Shown here: in pieces, positions 9,770 through 20,600 of the stretch
Layout: every line of letters starts with the position of its first letter
Position numbering within the stretch: the first letter of the stretch is position 1
Origin: Stentor coeruleus
Lineage: Eukaryota; Ciliophora; Heterotrichea; Heterotrichida; Stentoridae
Assembly (NCBI GenBank): GCA_001970955.1
Contig: MPUH01000168.1
Span: forward strand, 27,452-91,451
Reading direction: 5' to 3'
DNA: 64,000 nucleotides
Notes under the pieces: generated by a model
The model's input: the letters and a program-made list of their open reading frames with translations, nothing else
Told to the model about the DNA's origin: nothing
Databases searched by the model: none
Program-made: the position numbers and the translations under genes

Positions 9770-10597
9770 CTAACGCTTTTTAGGAGGACGAATCACCTCT
9801 ATATGATCAAATTCTTCCAAAGCTAAACTATTAACACTTGCATCAACACCCATTGAACTTGTACCTTGTGATTCATAAAAATCCTTATGTGTGTCATCTT
9901 CATAGTCTTCATCAATCTCTTCATCTATACTAGAATGAAAAGACTCATCATGCTTAAAGCTATGCTCTTCATCAGCAAGGACATCAAAAGATTTAAGATT
10001 CGTGATTTTTTTTGGGTTAGTCAAAGGTTGGAGTTTCGATAAAGTATTAGGTTTTTCTAAAGGTTTAGAAAGGCTTGGTAATGTATTTGGAAGTTTTTCA
10101 ACAGGTTTTGGTGGTTCAAACTTTGTTGCGACTACCGGTTTCTTATCAGGCGTGATATCTTTTTTAGGCATTAATCCAATTTCTGGGACTTTAGGTATTG
10201 GTTTCTCAATATACTTAGGTATAACTTCTGCACTAGCTTCAGGGGATTCACCTCCTAATCTTCTAGATTTTTCTAAAACACTAAACAGTACAGGTTTGTT
10301 AATATCGCTTTTAACCCCAGCTTTAAAATCTAACTCATTTCTTGATGGTCTTTTCTTTAAATTACATTCTGGGACAAATATTTCTAATGTGTTAGTTAAC
10401 CTAGCCCATTCGATAAAGTCCCATATAAGTTCCAAGCACATCTGCGCATCAGGGGTTCCTAAGTTTTTTAGGGTCTCAGGTTTAGCTAAGGATTTATTCA
10501 TCGCTTTAAGTACCTGTGCCCTTAAGTCTGATTTAAATCTGTTAATAACCCCGTTTTCTTCTAAGATATTCAAAATATTTTCCCTTGCATCTACCAT
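9770..10597 (-). CDS. CEP43: FOP/CEP43 (FGFR1OP) family basal-body protein
   Basis: A 275-residue frame. The N-terminus (ILNILEENGVINRFKSDLRA, then CLELIWDFIEWARLTNTLEIF and VPEC) matches the LisH-type dimerisation domain of FOP, FOPNL and plant TON1, including the E-x-x-G-x-(L/I)-x-x-(I/F)-(K)-x-x-L-R-A core and the F/L-T-L-x-(I/V)-F-x-P-E end. The rest is Pro/Lys-rich and disordered with an acidic patch (DEEIDEDYEDD). FOP proteins sit at centrioles and basal bodies, anchor microtubules and partner with CEP350; in ciliates they are needed for basal-body docking (family knowledge). The only Met before the domain is at 10597, so the start is firm, 3 bp from the PKD2 start. Stop is TAG. Confidence 0.85.
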   Translation of the reverse strand: MVDARENILNILEENGVINRFKSDLRAQVLKAMNKSLAKPETLKNLGTPDAQMCLELIWDFIEWARLTNTLEIFVPECNLKKRPSRNELDFKAGVKSDINKPVLFSVLEKSRRLGGESPEASAEVIPKYIEKPIPKVPEIGLMPKKDITPDKKPVVATKFEPPKPVEKLPNTLPSLSKPLEKPNTLSKLQPLTNPKKITNLKSFDVLADEEHSFKHDESFHSSIDEEIDEDYEDDTHKDFYESQGTSSMGVDASVNSLALEEFDHIEVIRPPKKR

Positions 10598-10600
10598 ATT
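10598..10600. promoter_or_regulatory. 3-bp gap between divergent start codons of FOP and PKD2
   Basis: The + strand reads CAT-att-ATG here, with the reverse start codon at 10595-10597 and the forward one at 10601-10603. Both promoters and any 5' UTR must lie inside the opposite gene's coding region or be nearly absent. Confidence 0.75.
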
Positions 10601-13090
10601 ATGGACTCTTACCTAGCTATGAAGCCAGAAGAGCTTCAGTACGCAATCCTTCTCCAAGAAAAAAAGATCAAAAATCTAGAAGCCGAATGTCAAAAACTCA
10701 AGACAATGACGAAATACCGACACGAGCATCTTTCAAGACTTGATAAAAAACAAGAAAGTTTATTCGAAGAAAGCAAATCTTTGGCGGATAAGAAAAAATC
10801 TTTAGAAAAAGACTTTTTGAGTATAGAAAACCCAACAAGCAAGGCTCAGAAAATACAACTCGAGTATGATAAAGCAGTACGTGTAACTTAGATTGAATTT
10901 GTCAAGAAAAGCCCTATAGACGGGGTGAATTTTTTAATAGATGAGCTTGAAGAAATCAAAGAATCCTTATTAGAAAATAAATCTGAAGACAAGTATATTC
11001 ATAAATACGTTGAAATATTAGAAGTTCAATTTCGAGATGAGAAATGTTTTATAAGGGCAACAAATCAGAAATACACATTTGGTGAATTAGCTTCAGATGC
11101 AGCGATGTACTTTAATTTAGTCCCTGAAGACTGTTTAGTTCGTGATGAAAATGGGGCTATATGGCCAAGTAATTCTAGTATTTCTGAAGAATATGATTCA
11201 ACAAACCATAAACTTATACTAGGTCTCAAATATGGTAGAGTTGCTAGGAATCCTCAAGCATCAGAAATAAATTGGCAGGAAATGGCCGCACAGGTCAAAC
11301 TTGAAACCAGATTACAAAGAATGGCCCAATGGGTTATAGAAAAAGGGAAAACAGGACAAAAACGAGGAATTAAAGAAGAAAGTATATTAAAAGCTTTACT
11401 TTACTTCATCCTATACACAACTTTTTTATGTTTATTATTCTACTTTGTCTTTGCCCCGTATTAGTTATACAGGATTTCTTTAAGAGATGCTTATCAACTT
11501 AATAACAGTATTTCTAATATGTTTGTTTATCAAGGTTTCCCACAAGATTGTCAATATCCAAATGGCCTTTCTACAAGTTTCTTAGAAATCAACAGACCTG
11601 AACAGTTTTTTTGTTGGTTTGATAGTGTTCTTGTAGGACAATTGTTTGATAATCCAGATGTAGATTTGAATAATAACAATACATTTATATTGAGATATAA
11701 TCAACTTGGGGGAATAAGAATAAAACAATCAAGGGTAAAAGAAAATTCATGTGAGGCTATAAATTATAAAACTGGTAAAATTAATTTACTTCAAGAATGC
11801 TATTCTGAGTATAGTTATTCTGTGAGATCTAAAGATGATTATGGCCCAGCAATTAATTCGTCTTTTCTATGTTCTGGTCTTGAATGTAATTATACACAAG
11901 CTTTTAGGTATACTGAATCACCACCTAATGGATATTCTTTTACAGGGGAAGTTTCTACATATGATAAATCGGGGTTTTATTTAGATAGTGAAAACATCCA
12001 AGTTGATGGGAAACTAAACCAAGATGCTTTTACAGGTTTAGGTCAATTTCTTAAAGATAATATGTGGATTGACGTAAAAACCCGGGCGATACTTGTAATC
12101 TTCAGTTTCTACAACATAAACTACAATTATTTTTCAAGTTTAGAATTACTAATTGAAGTATCAGGTACTGGTTATTTAAATACAAAAGCTAAACTTAACA
12201 CCCTTGACCTTAACTTCTACTACCAATCCTGGAACAAAATGAAAGACTCAACTGATGATTTTTTTGCTAAATTCCCTGAGATTTATTGTTATTTCTACAC
12301 AATATTAGGGGTTTTTACTACAATTATATTAAGATTAAAAAAAAACTATGCTGAATATTTACGACAAATGTGGAGTTATTTAGATATGATTTTATTTATC
12401 CTTATGATTGGGATAATATCAATGCGAGTTATTTTATATTTTGTATGTGACTCAATTCTTACATCAATTGGGAATAAAAGTTTTAATAAATTCACAAATT
12501 TCAGTACAGTAAATTATTATTTGTCAATATCATGGGGATTTGAAGCTTTTTGTGTACTTGCCGCATCTTTGAAGTTTTTAAATTATTTTACTATACAAAG
12601 TATGACAATAATATGGGATACTTTAGATAGAGGGGCAAAATCTATTTTCGCTTTTTTTGTTATTTTTATTGTATTAATGTGTTCATTTACGCAGATGGTT
12701 CATGTTGTATATGGGACTGAGTTAAAAGCTTTTAATAGTTTTAGTAAGTGTATATCGTCATTATTTATGATATTACTTGGAGCTTTAGATAATTATCCTG
12801 GAATGTCACAAGCAAGTCCATATTTTACCCCGATATTTTTTATTGTTTTTATGTTTTTGATGTTTTTTGTTGTGATGAATATTTTTGTTGCGATATTGAA
12901 TGAAGCATTTGGTGTTGTGGTTGAAGTTGAGACTAAATCACATGAAAAAGAACTGGTTGGGAGGTTTAAAAATAGGCTGGTTAAAGAATTGAAGTTTTAT
13001 GGGGAAAGGATTAAGTATATGTTTAAAAAGACTTTTAAGAGTAGGAGGGTGCCACGGTCTGCAGCTTTTAAAGCTTTTAGTAGGACGTAG
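10601..13090 (+). CDS. PKD2: Polycystin-2 (PKD2/TRPP) family cation channel, two 15-nt introns
   Basis: Introns at 10877-10891 (GTACGTGTAACTTAG) and 11458-11472 (GTATTAGTTATACAG) join three exons into 819 residues. An N-terminal coiled coil (residues 1-130) is cytosolic. S1 lies near residue 265 (FILYTTFLCLLFYFVFA), followed by ISLRDAYQLNNSISN as in PKD2. A long extracellular TOP (polycystin) domain follows: LRYNQLGGIRIKQSRVKENS, then MWIDVKTRAILVIFSFYNIN. Then S2-S6, with pore region FMILLGALDNYP and S6 FMFFVVMNIFVAILNEAFG, and a basic C-terminus. PKD2 channels sit in cilia and other membranes and pass Ca2+ and monovalent cations. A second possible start is the Met at 10619. The pairing with the basal-body gene FOP suggests shared control. 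Confidence 0.9.
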
Positions 13091-13332
13091 TTTATTAATG
13101 AATTGGATTTTTTTTAAGAAAAAGTGGGTGTTAAGGGTTGATTTATTAGTATAATAAAATTTCAGATATTTTTTGTTATGGGAATAATAAAATTTAATGC
13201 AAATTTGAAATTGTTTTTATGATTATATATTATTATGTTAGAAAATATAATAAAACTATTTTATTATAGAAACTCCTCATTCAAAAAAACAAACTTTATC
13301 AAATCAAATAATTTTCCATATTATTCTCTAAT

Positions 13333-13707
13333 ATGCTCACAAAACTCTTACGAAGATTACTACTAACCGAATATGAGTTTTCAAAAATCAGCAAAGATTT
13401 CCTCCAAGTAATTTTTATTAAGGCCCTTTCCGATAGGCTTGACCTTGACATCTTTGAAGATTTAAACTACTCAGATGGGGTTGTAACCTTAAAACTTAAA
13501 GACCAAAGCACTTATGTTATTAACAAACAAACACCAAATAGGCAAATCTGGCTAAGTTCTCCAATCTCGTAATTATTACTCAGTGGACCAAAGAGATATG
13601 AATATAATGGTAAAGATTGGGTGAATCTTACAGATAGACATAAACTTTTAGATTTATTATCAAAAGAACTTTCCCAAACTACAAAAACAGAGATTTTACT
13701 TGATTAA
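13333..13707 (+). CDS. FXN: Frataxin, one 15-nt intron
   Basis: An intron at 13569-13583 (GTAATTATTACTCAG) splits a serine codon; splicing gives 119 residues. The core matches frataxin closely: acidic helix ([16 protein letters not shown]), the strand GVVTLKL, the hallmark [18 protein letters not shown], then after the intron [13 protein letters not shown] and the final helix [11 protein letters not shown]. Frataxin is the mitochondrial activator of the NFS1-ISCU iron-sulfur cluster assembly complex. The N-terminus ([11 protein letters not shown]) is short, basic and amphipathic, fitting a brief mitochondrial presequence. The key Trp and the NKQTPNRQ surface are intact. Stop is TAA. Confidence 0.95.
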
Positions 13708-13759
13708 GCATAAGTTAAAGCAATTCAATAATTTTTTAATAAGAAATAATAAAAATAGG

Positions 13760-14062
13760 ATGTCGAATCTCTGTGTTAATTATTGTCTTATTGTATCGAT
13801 ATCTGGATGGATATTACTTGTAATGATAATTTAGCTTGGGATGGGTATTAGTATTAGTCAAGATTATCAATATAATCGGATTGAAAATAACAGTGATTCG
13901 GCTATTGCTTGTTTTTTAGCTAGTTCGTTTTATGGGCTTATTGTTGTTCTTTGGCTTTATAAAACTTATAGGAAATATAGAGAGACTTATTATGCTGGGT
14001 ATGTTAGGATACCAGCTAATGTGGAAATACAGTTACATGAAATGAGAAGAAGCTATGGGTAA
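13760..14062 (+). CDS. Small two-TM protein, possibly RNASEK-like
   Basis: An ATG at 13760 and a 15-nt intron at 13820-13834 (GTAATGATAATTTAG) give 95 residues. There are two membrane segments, about residues 5-27 (CLIVSISGWILLLGMGI) and 46-63 (ACFLASSFYGLIVVLWLY), then a basic tail (KTYRKYRETYY). Length, topology and the (C)xIVSxxGWxxLLxxGI pattern in the first segment recall ribonuclease kappa (RNASEK), a small V-ATPase-associated protein; this is a weak resemblance and the true identity is open. It follows frataxin by 52 bp on the same strand. Confidence 0.5.
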
Positions 14063-14479
14063 AATATGAATTAAATTATGAAGTTTTGATTTAGACTTTT
14101 TAGGGAGGATAACTTTTAATGCTGTGCTATGATGTTTTATATGCATTTTGATGTTAAAATTGTCTTTAAAACACACACAAAAAACACTGGCAAAGTAATT
14201 TCCATAATTCCTCTTCAGCATTTTATAAAATATCATTTATAAGTTTCTTTTTCACATACATTTTTCACAATCTCTACCCAGGATTTTTTTAGACATAAAT
14301 ATATCTTTTATATATCAGATTCTGAACTACACCAATCTTTATTTTCTTAACAATCTTGCTTTATCATTAAAATAATAAATTCCAGTCTCAACTAACAATT
14401 TATTCCTAAATTTTCCTTACTTCCATATATATTTATAATCTTATATCTTCTAAAATCCTCATCTATCAGTCTTATAATA
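14063..14479. other. Spacer between tandem forward genes
   Basis: It is G/T-biased just after the upstream stop, then C-rich and G-poor from about 14160 to the WDR3 start. A reverse frame at 14033-14236 shows no recognisable domain. Nothing else is seen. Confidence 0.5.
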
Positions 14480-16912
14480 ATGGCGAAATCGTACTACGCA
14501 TTTGAAAAAAAAGACTGCTTTGGGGACATCTCAGGCCTGGCAGGTTCAGTTTTTTCAAATGACGACAAGTTTCTGATTTCTGCTGGTTCCTCATCTTTGA
14601 CCCACTGGAACATCCGCAAACAAGAAATCGTATATAAAAACTCATACAACTCACCAATCACTTCATTAGCCCTAAAAAATTTCCTAGCCCTTGGTTTCCG
14701 TAATGGTAAAATTATAATTTACACTCTAGACCATATTGTAAACAATAGTTTTGAAGGCCATGAATCAAGTGTATCAGCATTATGTTTTTCAAATGACTCA
14801 TTAACATTATACTCTGGATCATTTGACACAACTATTATTATATGGGATATAGTTGGTGATTGTGCAATTAGACGTTTACAAGGTCATCGTGATGCAGTTA
14901 CAAGTCTTTTTATAAATGAATCATTGTTTTCATGTAGTAGGGATAAAATGATTAAAGAATGGGATAATGATATGTGTATATCAACACTTATAAGCCCAGG
15001 AGAAGTATGGGGGGTTTGTAAGGTAGATAAAAGAATTTATGGTGCTTGTGAAAAGTTTATAAGAGTATGGGAAGATGGTCAAGAACTTGGGGTTTTGGAA
15101 AGAGGTGATGGAAAAAGACCGAAATCTTTACAGTTTTTTGGGGATTTAATAGCTGTGTGTAGTGCTGAAAAATTAGAAATCTGGAGACTTCGAGGACAGA
15201 AGGAAGTAGAGAAAAAGCTTAAAAGGAGGAGAAAAAGGAACAGAAATCAAGATTTAGTACTTCAATTGCAAGACCAATATGAGAAAATTGTCTCATATAA
15301 ATCCTTTGAAAAAATCAACACCTTTGCTTTTTCACATAAACACCTGAAATCTAAAACACACGAGCATGGAGTTTTAATAACTTTATCTTTATCAAGCAAC
15401 TCTTTAGAAGTGTATTTTTTACAATACAATCTAGAAAAAATGCTTAAAACGCCATGTGATTTTACTATAAAAACTCAAATATCTCATGAAGGTCATAGAT
15501 CTGCTGCAAGAACTTTATCATTATCAGCAAATAATGATTTTTTATTATCAGGATCAGCTGAGTCGGTAAAAATATGGGATGTAGCTTCAGAGAAATGTAC
15601 TATGCATATAGAAAGTGCATATTGTTTATGTAGTGCATGGTTTCCTGGGGATAAATATATAGCAGTTGGGTGTAAAAATGGTGAAATTCAAGTTTTTGAT
15701 ATATTAAGCTGTGAAAAAGTTGTTGAAAAAAAAGGACATGTTGGAAGTGTTTGGGCTTGTGATGTTATTGGAGAAACTTTATTAACTGGAGGTGCTGATT
15801 ATATGCTGAAATTTTGGTTTTTGGATCTTGGGGCTTTAAAGCTTAAATGCAAAGAAAAAATTAGGCTTAAAGATGAGATACTTGCTGTGAAGTTTTCACC
15901 TAATAGGAAATATGTTTGTGCTGCATTATTGGATTCAACTATACAGGTTTTGTATGCGGATAGTAAAAAGTTATTGTTTTCTTTGTATTCGCATAAACTA
16001 CCGGTTACTGCTTTTGATATTAGTTATGATTCCATGCTGTTAGTTTCTGGGTCGTCGGATAAAAATATTAAGATTTGGGGAATGGACTTTGGGGATCTAC
16101 ATAAATCGATTATTGCTCATGAACAACCTATTACAGATGTTGTGTGTGTCCCTGAAACACACTTTTGCTTTACGGCTGGAAGAGATTTTGTTATTAAGTA
16201 CTGGGATTTAGATACAAGAGAAGTTATACAGGTACTTAAAGGCCATACATCTGAAATTTGGAATCTAGCTCTAAGTACAAATGGTGATTTCATAATTTCT
16301 ACATCAAACGATTTAACATTTTTTATATGGACTCAAACAGACACCCAACTCTTTCTTTCCGAACAAAAAGAGCTCCAAATAGAAGAAACGGCAAAACTTG
16401 AAGACTTTGGTATTCAAAAATCCACAAAAGAGTCAACCCTTTTAACCCATGCTTCAGCTGAAACTTTAAAATCTGGAGAAGCTCTAATTGAATCACTAGA
16501 AATTTGCACTCAATATCGTGAACATATGGAAAATGGTGGCAGTGCCTTACCCCCACCTCATTTTGGAGGAAAAGATGAATATGCATTTATATTAAAACAG
16601 CTCCAATCAATTCCATCTCAATATTTAGATTCAGTTATGTATCTTTTACCTTATAATTATTCATTAGAATTATTTAGGTTTTTAGAAAACTATTTGGATC
16701 AAGGTATTGAGACTGAACTTGTTGCTAAAACTGTTCTTTTGCTTGTGAAAGTACATGAAAATGCTCTGGTTACAAGCATTTGGGCAAATGAGAAATGGTT
16801 TTTAGCTTTGGATAGAGTAAAGGAGAAAATCAGAATGCGCACACAAGAGTATAGGGATCTTATTGGAAGGAATGTTGCTGCAGCTAGGTTTATTATTAAA
16901 GAAATTTCTTAG
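14480..16912 (+). CDS. WDR3: WDR3/Utp12, U3 snoRNP WD40 protein
   Basis: A single-exon frame of 810 residues, somewhat shorter than the human and yeast proteins. The N-terminus (YYAFEKKDCFGDISG) is typical of Utp12 (WDR3/DIP2). Two WD40 propellers span about residues 15-635, with clear repeats such as GHESSVSALCFSNDSLTLYS and GHTSEIWNLALSTNGDFIIS, separated near residue 250 by a basic insert (KKLKRRRKRNRNQ). The Utp12 C-terminal helical domain (residues about 700-805) has YLDSVMYLLPYNYSLELFRF and a final RDLIGRNVAAARFI. The protein is part of the UTP-B module of the small-subunit processome in the nucleolus and is needed for 18S rRNA maturation. Confidence 0.9.
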   Translation: MAKSYYAFEKKDCFGDISGLAGSVFSNDDKFLISAGSSSLTHWNIRKQEIVYKNSYNSPITSLALKNFLALGFRNGKIIIYTLDHIVNNSFEGHESSVSALCFSNDSLTLYSGSFDTTIIIWDIVGDCAIRRLQGHRDAVTSLFINESLFSCSRDKMIKEWDNDMCISTLISPGEVWGVCKVDKRIYGACEKFIRVWEDGQELGVLERGDGKRPKSLQFFGDLIAVCSAEKLEIWRLRGQKEVEKKLKRRRKRNRNQDLVLQLQDQYEKIVSYKSFEKINTFAFSHKHLKSKTHEHGVLITLSLSSNSLEVYFLQYNLEKMLKTPCDFTIKTQISHEGHRSAARTLSLSANNDFLLSGSAESVKIWDVASEKCTMHIESAYCLCSAWFPGDKYIAVGCKNGEIQVFDILSCEKVVEKKGHVGSVWACDVIGETLLTGGADYMLKFWFLDLGALKLKCKEKIRLKDEILAVKFSPNRKYVCAALLDSTIQVLYADSKKLLFSLYSHKLPVTAFDISYDSMLLVSGSSDKNIKIWGMDFGDLHKSIIAHEQPITDVVCVPETHFCFTAGRDFVIKYWDLDTREVIQVLKGHTSEIWNLALSTNGDFIISTSNDLTFFIWTQTDTQLFLSEQKELQIEETAKLEDFGIQKSTKESTLLTHASAETLKSGEALIESLEICTQYREHMENGGSALPPPHFGGKDEYAFILKQLQSIPSQYLDSVMYLLPYNYSLELFRFLENYLDQGIETELVAKTVLLLVKVHENALVTSIWANEKWFLALDRVKEKIRMRTQEYRDLIGRNVAAARFIIKEIS

Positions 16913-17603
16913 AATTTTTTGTGGATTTTATAGTTGGAGTTTTAAGAAAATTATTTTTTATGATAAGGATAATTTTGCTATTGGCTGAATAAAGAGCAAT
17001 GGGTAGGCTTTTGATGATTATATAAATATGGGTAGGGTTATTATGAATTTTTATTATGGTTTAATAAAGTAAGTGCGATTCGTCTGTTTTTATTAATATT
17101 AATCCTATATCAAAAACTTTTATTATCATACCCATATCAAAGTTTTAGCATAACTTAATAAATTCCTAAAATTATCTTCATATAGATTTTATAATACTTT
17201 TATATAAACATCCATTATTTATTATTTTATCAACACCCTAACACCTAAACTAAAAATCTTAATCATAAGAAAAACAAATTCACTCATAACCCAAAGCATC
17301 TTCAAAAAAAAACTTTCACATTACTTTCTAAAAACCCACAAGCACCTATCAAAATCAACCAAAAACCCAAAAATTTTCATCCACTTTTTTCAAAACCCAT
17401 ACATCTCACTCTAAAATCCTATTCTAAAACCTAAAACCCTCAGTTTCAAAAAATCACAAAATCATTACCTACCTCAACACTAAATCCTGAAAATACAATT
17501 TCCTCACCTCTAAAAACTCTCCACCCATCTCAACACTAGTCATCTAATCCCTTCAAATATAAAAACCTTATCAAAACCTTATCCGAAAAGATCATCCTAT
17601 ATA
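16913..17603. other. Spacer between tandem forward genes
   Basis: The first 180 bp are G/T-rich; from about 17100 to the HECT gene start the + strand is strongly C-rich and G-poor. It contains a 13-nt match at 17233-17245 (acaccctaacacc) to a C-A type telomere-like repeat. No gene is seen. Confidence 0.55.
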
Positions 17604-20600
17604 ATGGCTGATCCACTTTTAAACTCTTTTATCCCAGCAGAAACTGAGTCTACTCCACCATCAGGGAGTTTTAGTGAAACAATTCAAAGCCTAGTCCAAG
17701 TTCTATCCTCAGATGATGATATGGAAGTCCTTTCTGCAGTTTCCCAATTATCCACATCTCTATCCCTAGCCCCCGAAGATTCATATGGTTCTTTACCACT
17801 AGAAAACCTAATGTCTTCCCTTGTTAACTGTTTAAACAAAGCATTTCCTGACATATCCTTATACACCCTAATGTCAATAAACTGTATTTTTGACTCTGTA
17901 GCTAATTCTGTTAACACTTTCGTAGTATGCGGTGGAATTCCTCCTCTCTGTGCAAAACTCGTTAACTTCGAATACATCGATATGGCTGAACACGCAATCA
18001 AAACCTTAGAAAGACTAGCTTATGATCATTCTAGTGCCTTATTAAATGAAGGGGTCTTTGCCTCTATGATCAACATGATGGACTTTTTTGAAAAAAATAC
18101 TCAAATCAAAATTATCTCTTGTGCTGTAACCATAGCTTCAACAATACCATCAGAAGATTTACTTATAAATCATATCCTCCCTGTTGTCCCTGTTATTGCT
18201 AGTATTTTACAATATAGAGGAAGTGAATCTTTAGATATGAATCGACTTGGTTTGAAATTTTTCTCAGTACTCGGAGAAACTATTCTGAGGATTTCTGGTA
18301 ATGATCTTGATAAACTAAAAAAACATTTAGAAAGTATTGCTGATTTTGGTATGTTACAAAACCTTGTTGAACTTGTCTCAGCAAATAATGAATTTAAATT
18401 ACCATGTTTTAAACTTATAAGGAAACTTAGTGAATATTCCGCGCAGATTGTTTTTGTGTTTCATCAAATAGGGGGGATTTCTATAGTAAATTCTGTGTTA
18501 AGTTCTGAAGATCCTCAAGCTGAGTTACCTTTATATTATTTAGAAGCAATAAATTTAGTCGACTCGTTACTTCCAAAAAATAACGAAGATATTGAGCTTT
18601 TACAATATTATGCTGAGAATGGGCATTTACTTGGGGCTTTAAGAGAGATCATTTTCCCTAGAATATTGCAGATTTATGAACAGTCTGTGAATAAAAATGT
18701 TAGACAGATATTGTTGAATATAGTTAGGAAAATTGTTCAGTTTTCTGATATGAGTTTTACTTTACAAGGAATTACTCCAACACAATTTGCATGTTTTACA
18801 TCTGAAGTTATAAACTCAAAAAGCTTAGAATCTGTTAGGACTATGTTGTTGATAATATTATTGATGTATGAGAAAATCCCTGAAGAAATTGCTTATAGTT
18901 TTCTTAGAGAAGGGATTTCAGATAAAATTATGGAGATAAAAAGTTTTGATGTTGTAAAAGAACTTGTTGAACCTTTTCAGTGTCTTTATGAACTTTTACA
19001 ATTCCCAACTGCGGATATTAAGAAATTTTTAGTTAAATCGGGAATCTCGTCAGATTGTTATATAGTTAATGAGATTGTTAAATATAATAAACAGAGAACT
19101 GATACTTCAAATACTGTTGAAGGGGAAACTGGGGATAATAAAGAAAACATGTTTGTTAAAATGTGTGAGATTGTGCATTTGGATATATGCAATGTTGTTG
19201 ATGCGATAAAAAAGAAAGTTGATGAATTTTATAAACCTGAAGCGTTGTTTGTTGGGTCTGAGCTGAGAAATTTAGTCAAAGAATTAGAATCAGGAAATGT
19301 TAGTATTGGGTTTAATAAACTTAGAGATCTTTTAAACCGTGATGAAGGTATAACATTGAATGAAATATCTTCGTCAGGGGTTGTTGGAACATTGTGGAAC
19401 TGTTTAACATGTGATTATAAGAGTAATGCAAAAACTTGTACTGCGAGGATACAAGAGTTTCTACAGGTTTTTACTGGAAGCTCAAGAAACTCAAAGACAT
19501 TTTTAGAAATACTTTCGGGGTATTTGGTAGATCTGCTTAAATATGTACAGCATTTTACTATTATGTTATATGAAACTGCAGGTCAGTCAAATAGTATTGC
19601 TGCATTGAAGTCTTTGTCTAATAGGCAAAGAATAACTTTTATATACCAGATACCTGATGATACAATCTACCCCGAAGTCGCTATGCAACAACAGTACTTT
19701 GCTGCTATTGGGAGCTTTTCTGTAGCAGCAGAATCATATCATATTTTTGATCTCTTCTATCATGGTATCGCAAAAATAACCTGCCAAGAAAACCTTGAAG
19801 CCTTTATCTCAGCTTTCGAAAGAAACAACACCGAAAGTAGAAGTATAAATCAAGGCCAGCTACAAATGGCCCGACAACAAATTAAACTTCAACAACTTTT
19901 CCTAGAGCACACAGATATCCTCCTTGCCTTAGAAGAAAAAGGTATCCGAAGTGAAGGTTCTGAAGATCTTCTACAAGCTCTAAGAGCACGTAAAGACTCT
20001 TCTCAAATATCAGGTGAAGGTGAAGACATTGAAGATGAGCCTCATATTCAAACAACATATCTAGATTCAAGAAAAGACAGTGAAATCAACGCAAGAAACA
20101 TCAAAGTCAAAATGTTTTTAGGTGAAACCGAAATCAACAAATACTCCACAATCTTCGAAATCAACAGTAAAAATACAAACGAAGAAGGTTTACTAATAAG
20201 ATTTTATTTCACCTTAGAAAACAACGAAGAAGATTCTTCCCAATCATTAATCATAAACAATCTATGTCAAGATCTTATAAAAATCGCTAATAGTACCCCA
20301 TTACCTACATCAGAAAAAGTATATATTCCAATATGTTTATTAAAACTTATTCAACTCCTAAATAGCAACATAACAAATTTCCTCAGTCCAAATTCTATAC
20401 TTTTTAACTCAATATCCTCCCCTTGTACACCTCTTAGTCCTTTATCTTTTGTAAGTTTTAAATTATCAGCATTATTAGGAAAACAAACTTCAGATATGTT
20501 AGCTACAGTAGGTGGTATGGCTCCAGATTGGATAAAAGCACTTCCACTTCATTCACCTCATTTATTTAATTTCCCTCAAAGATTTGAATATTTTAGAAGT

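Noticed and set aside
10002-10616. Forward 204-residue frame antisense to FOP
   Set aside because: FOP has a recognisable N-terminal domain and this frame does not; it is a shadow.
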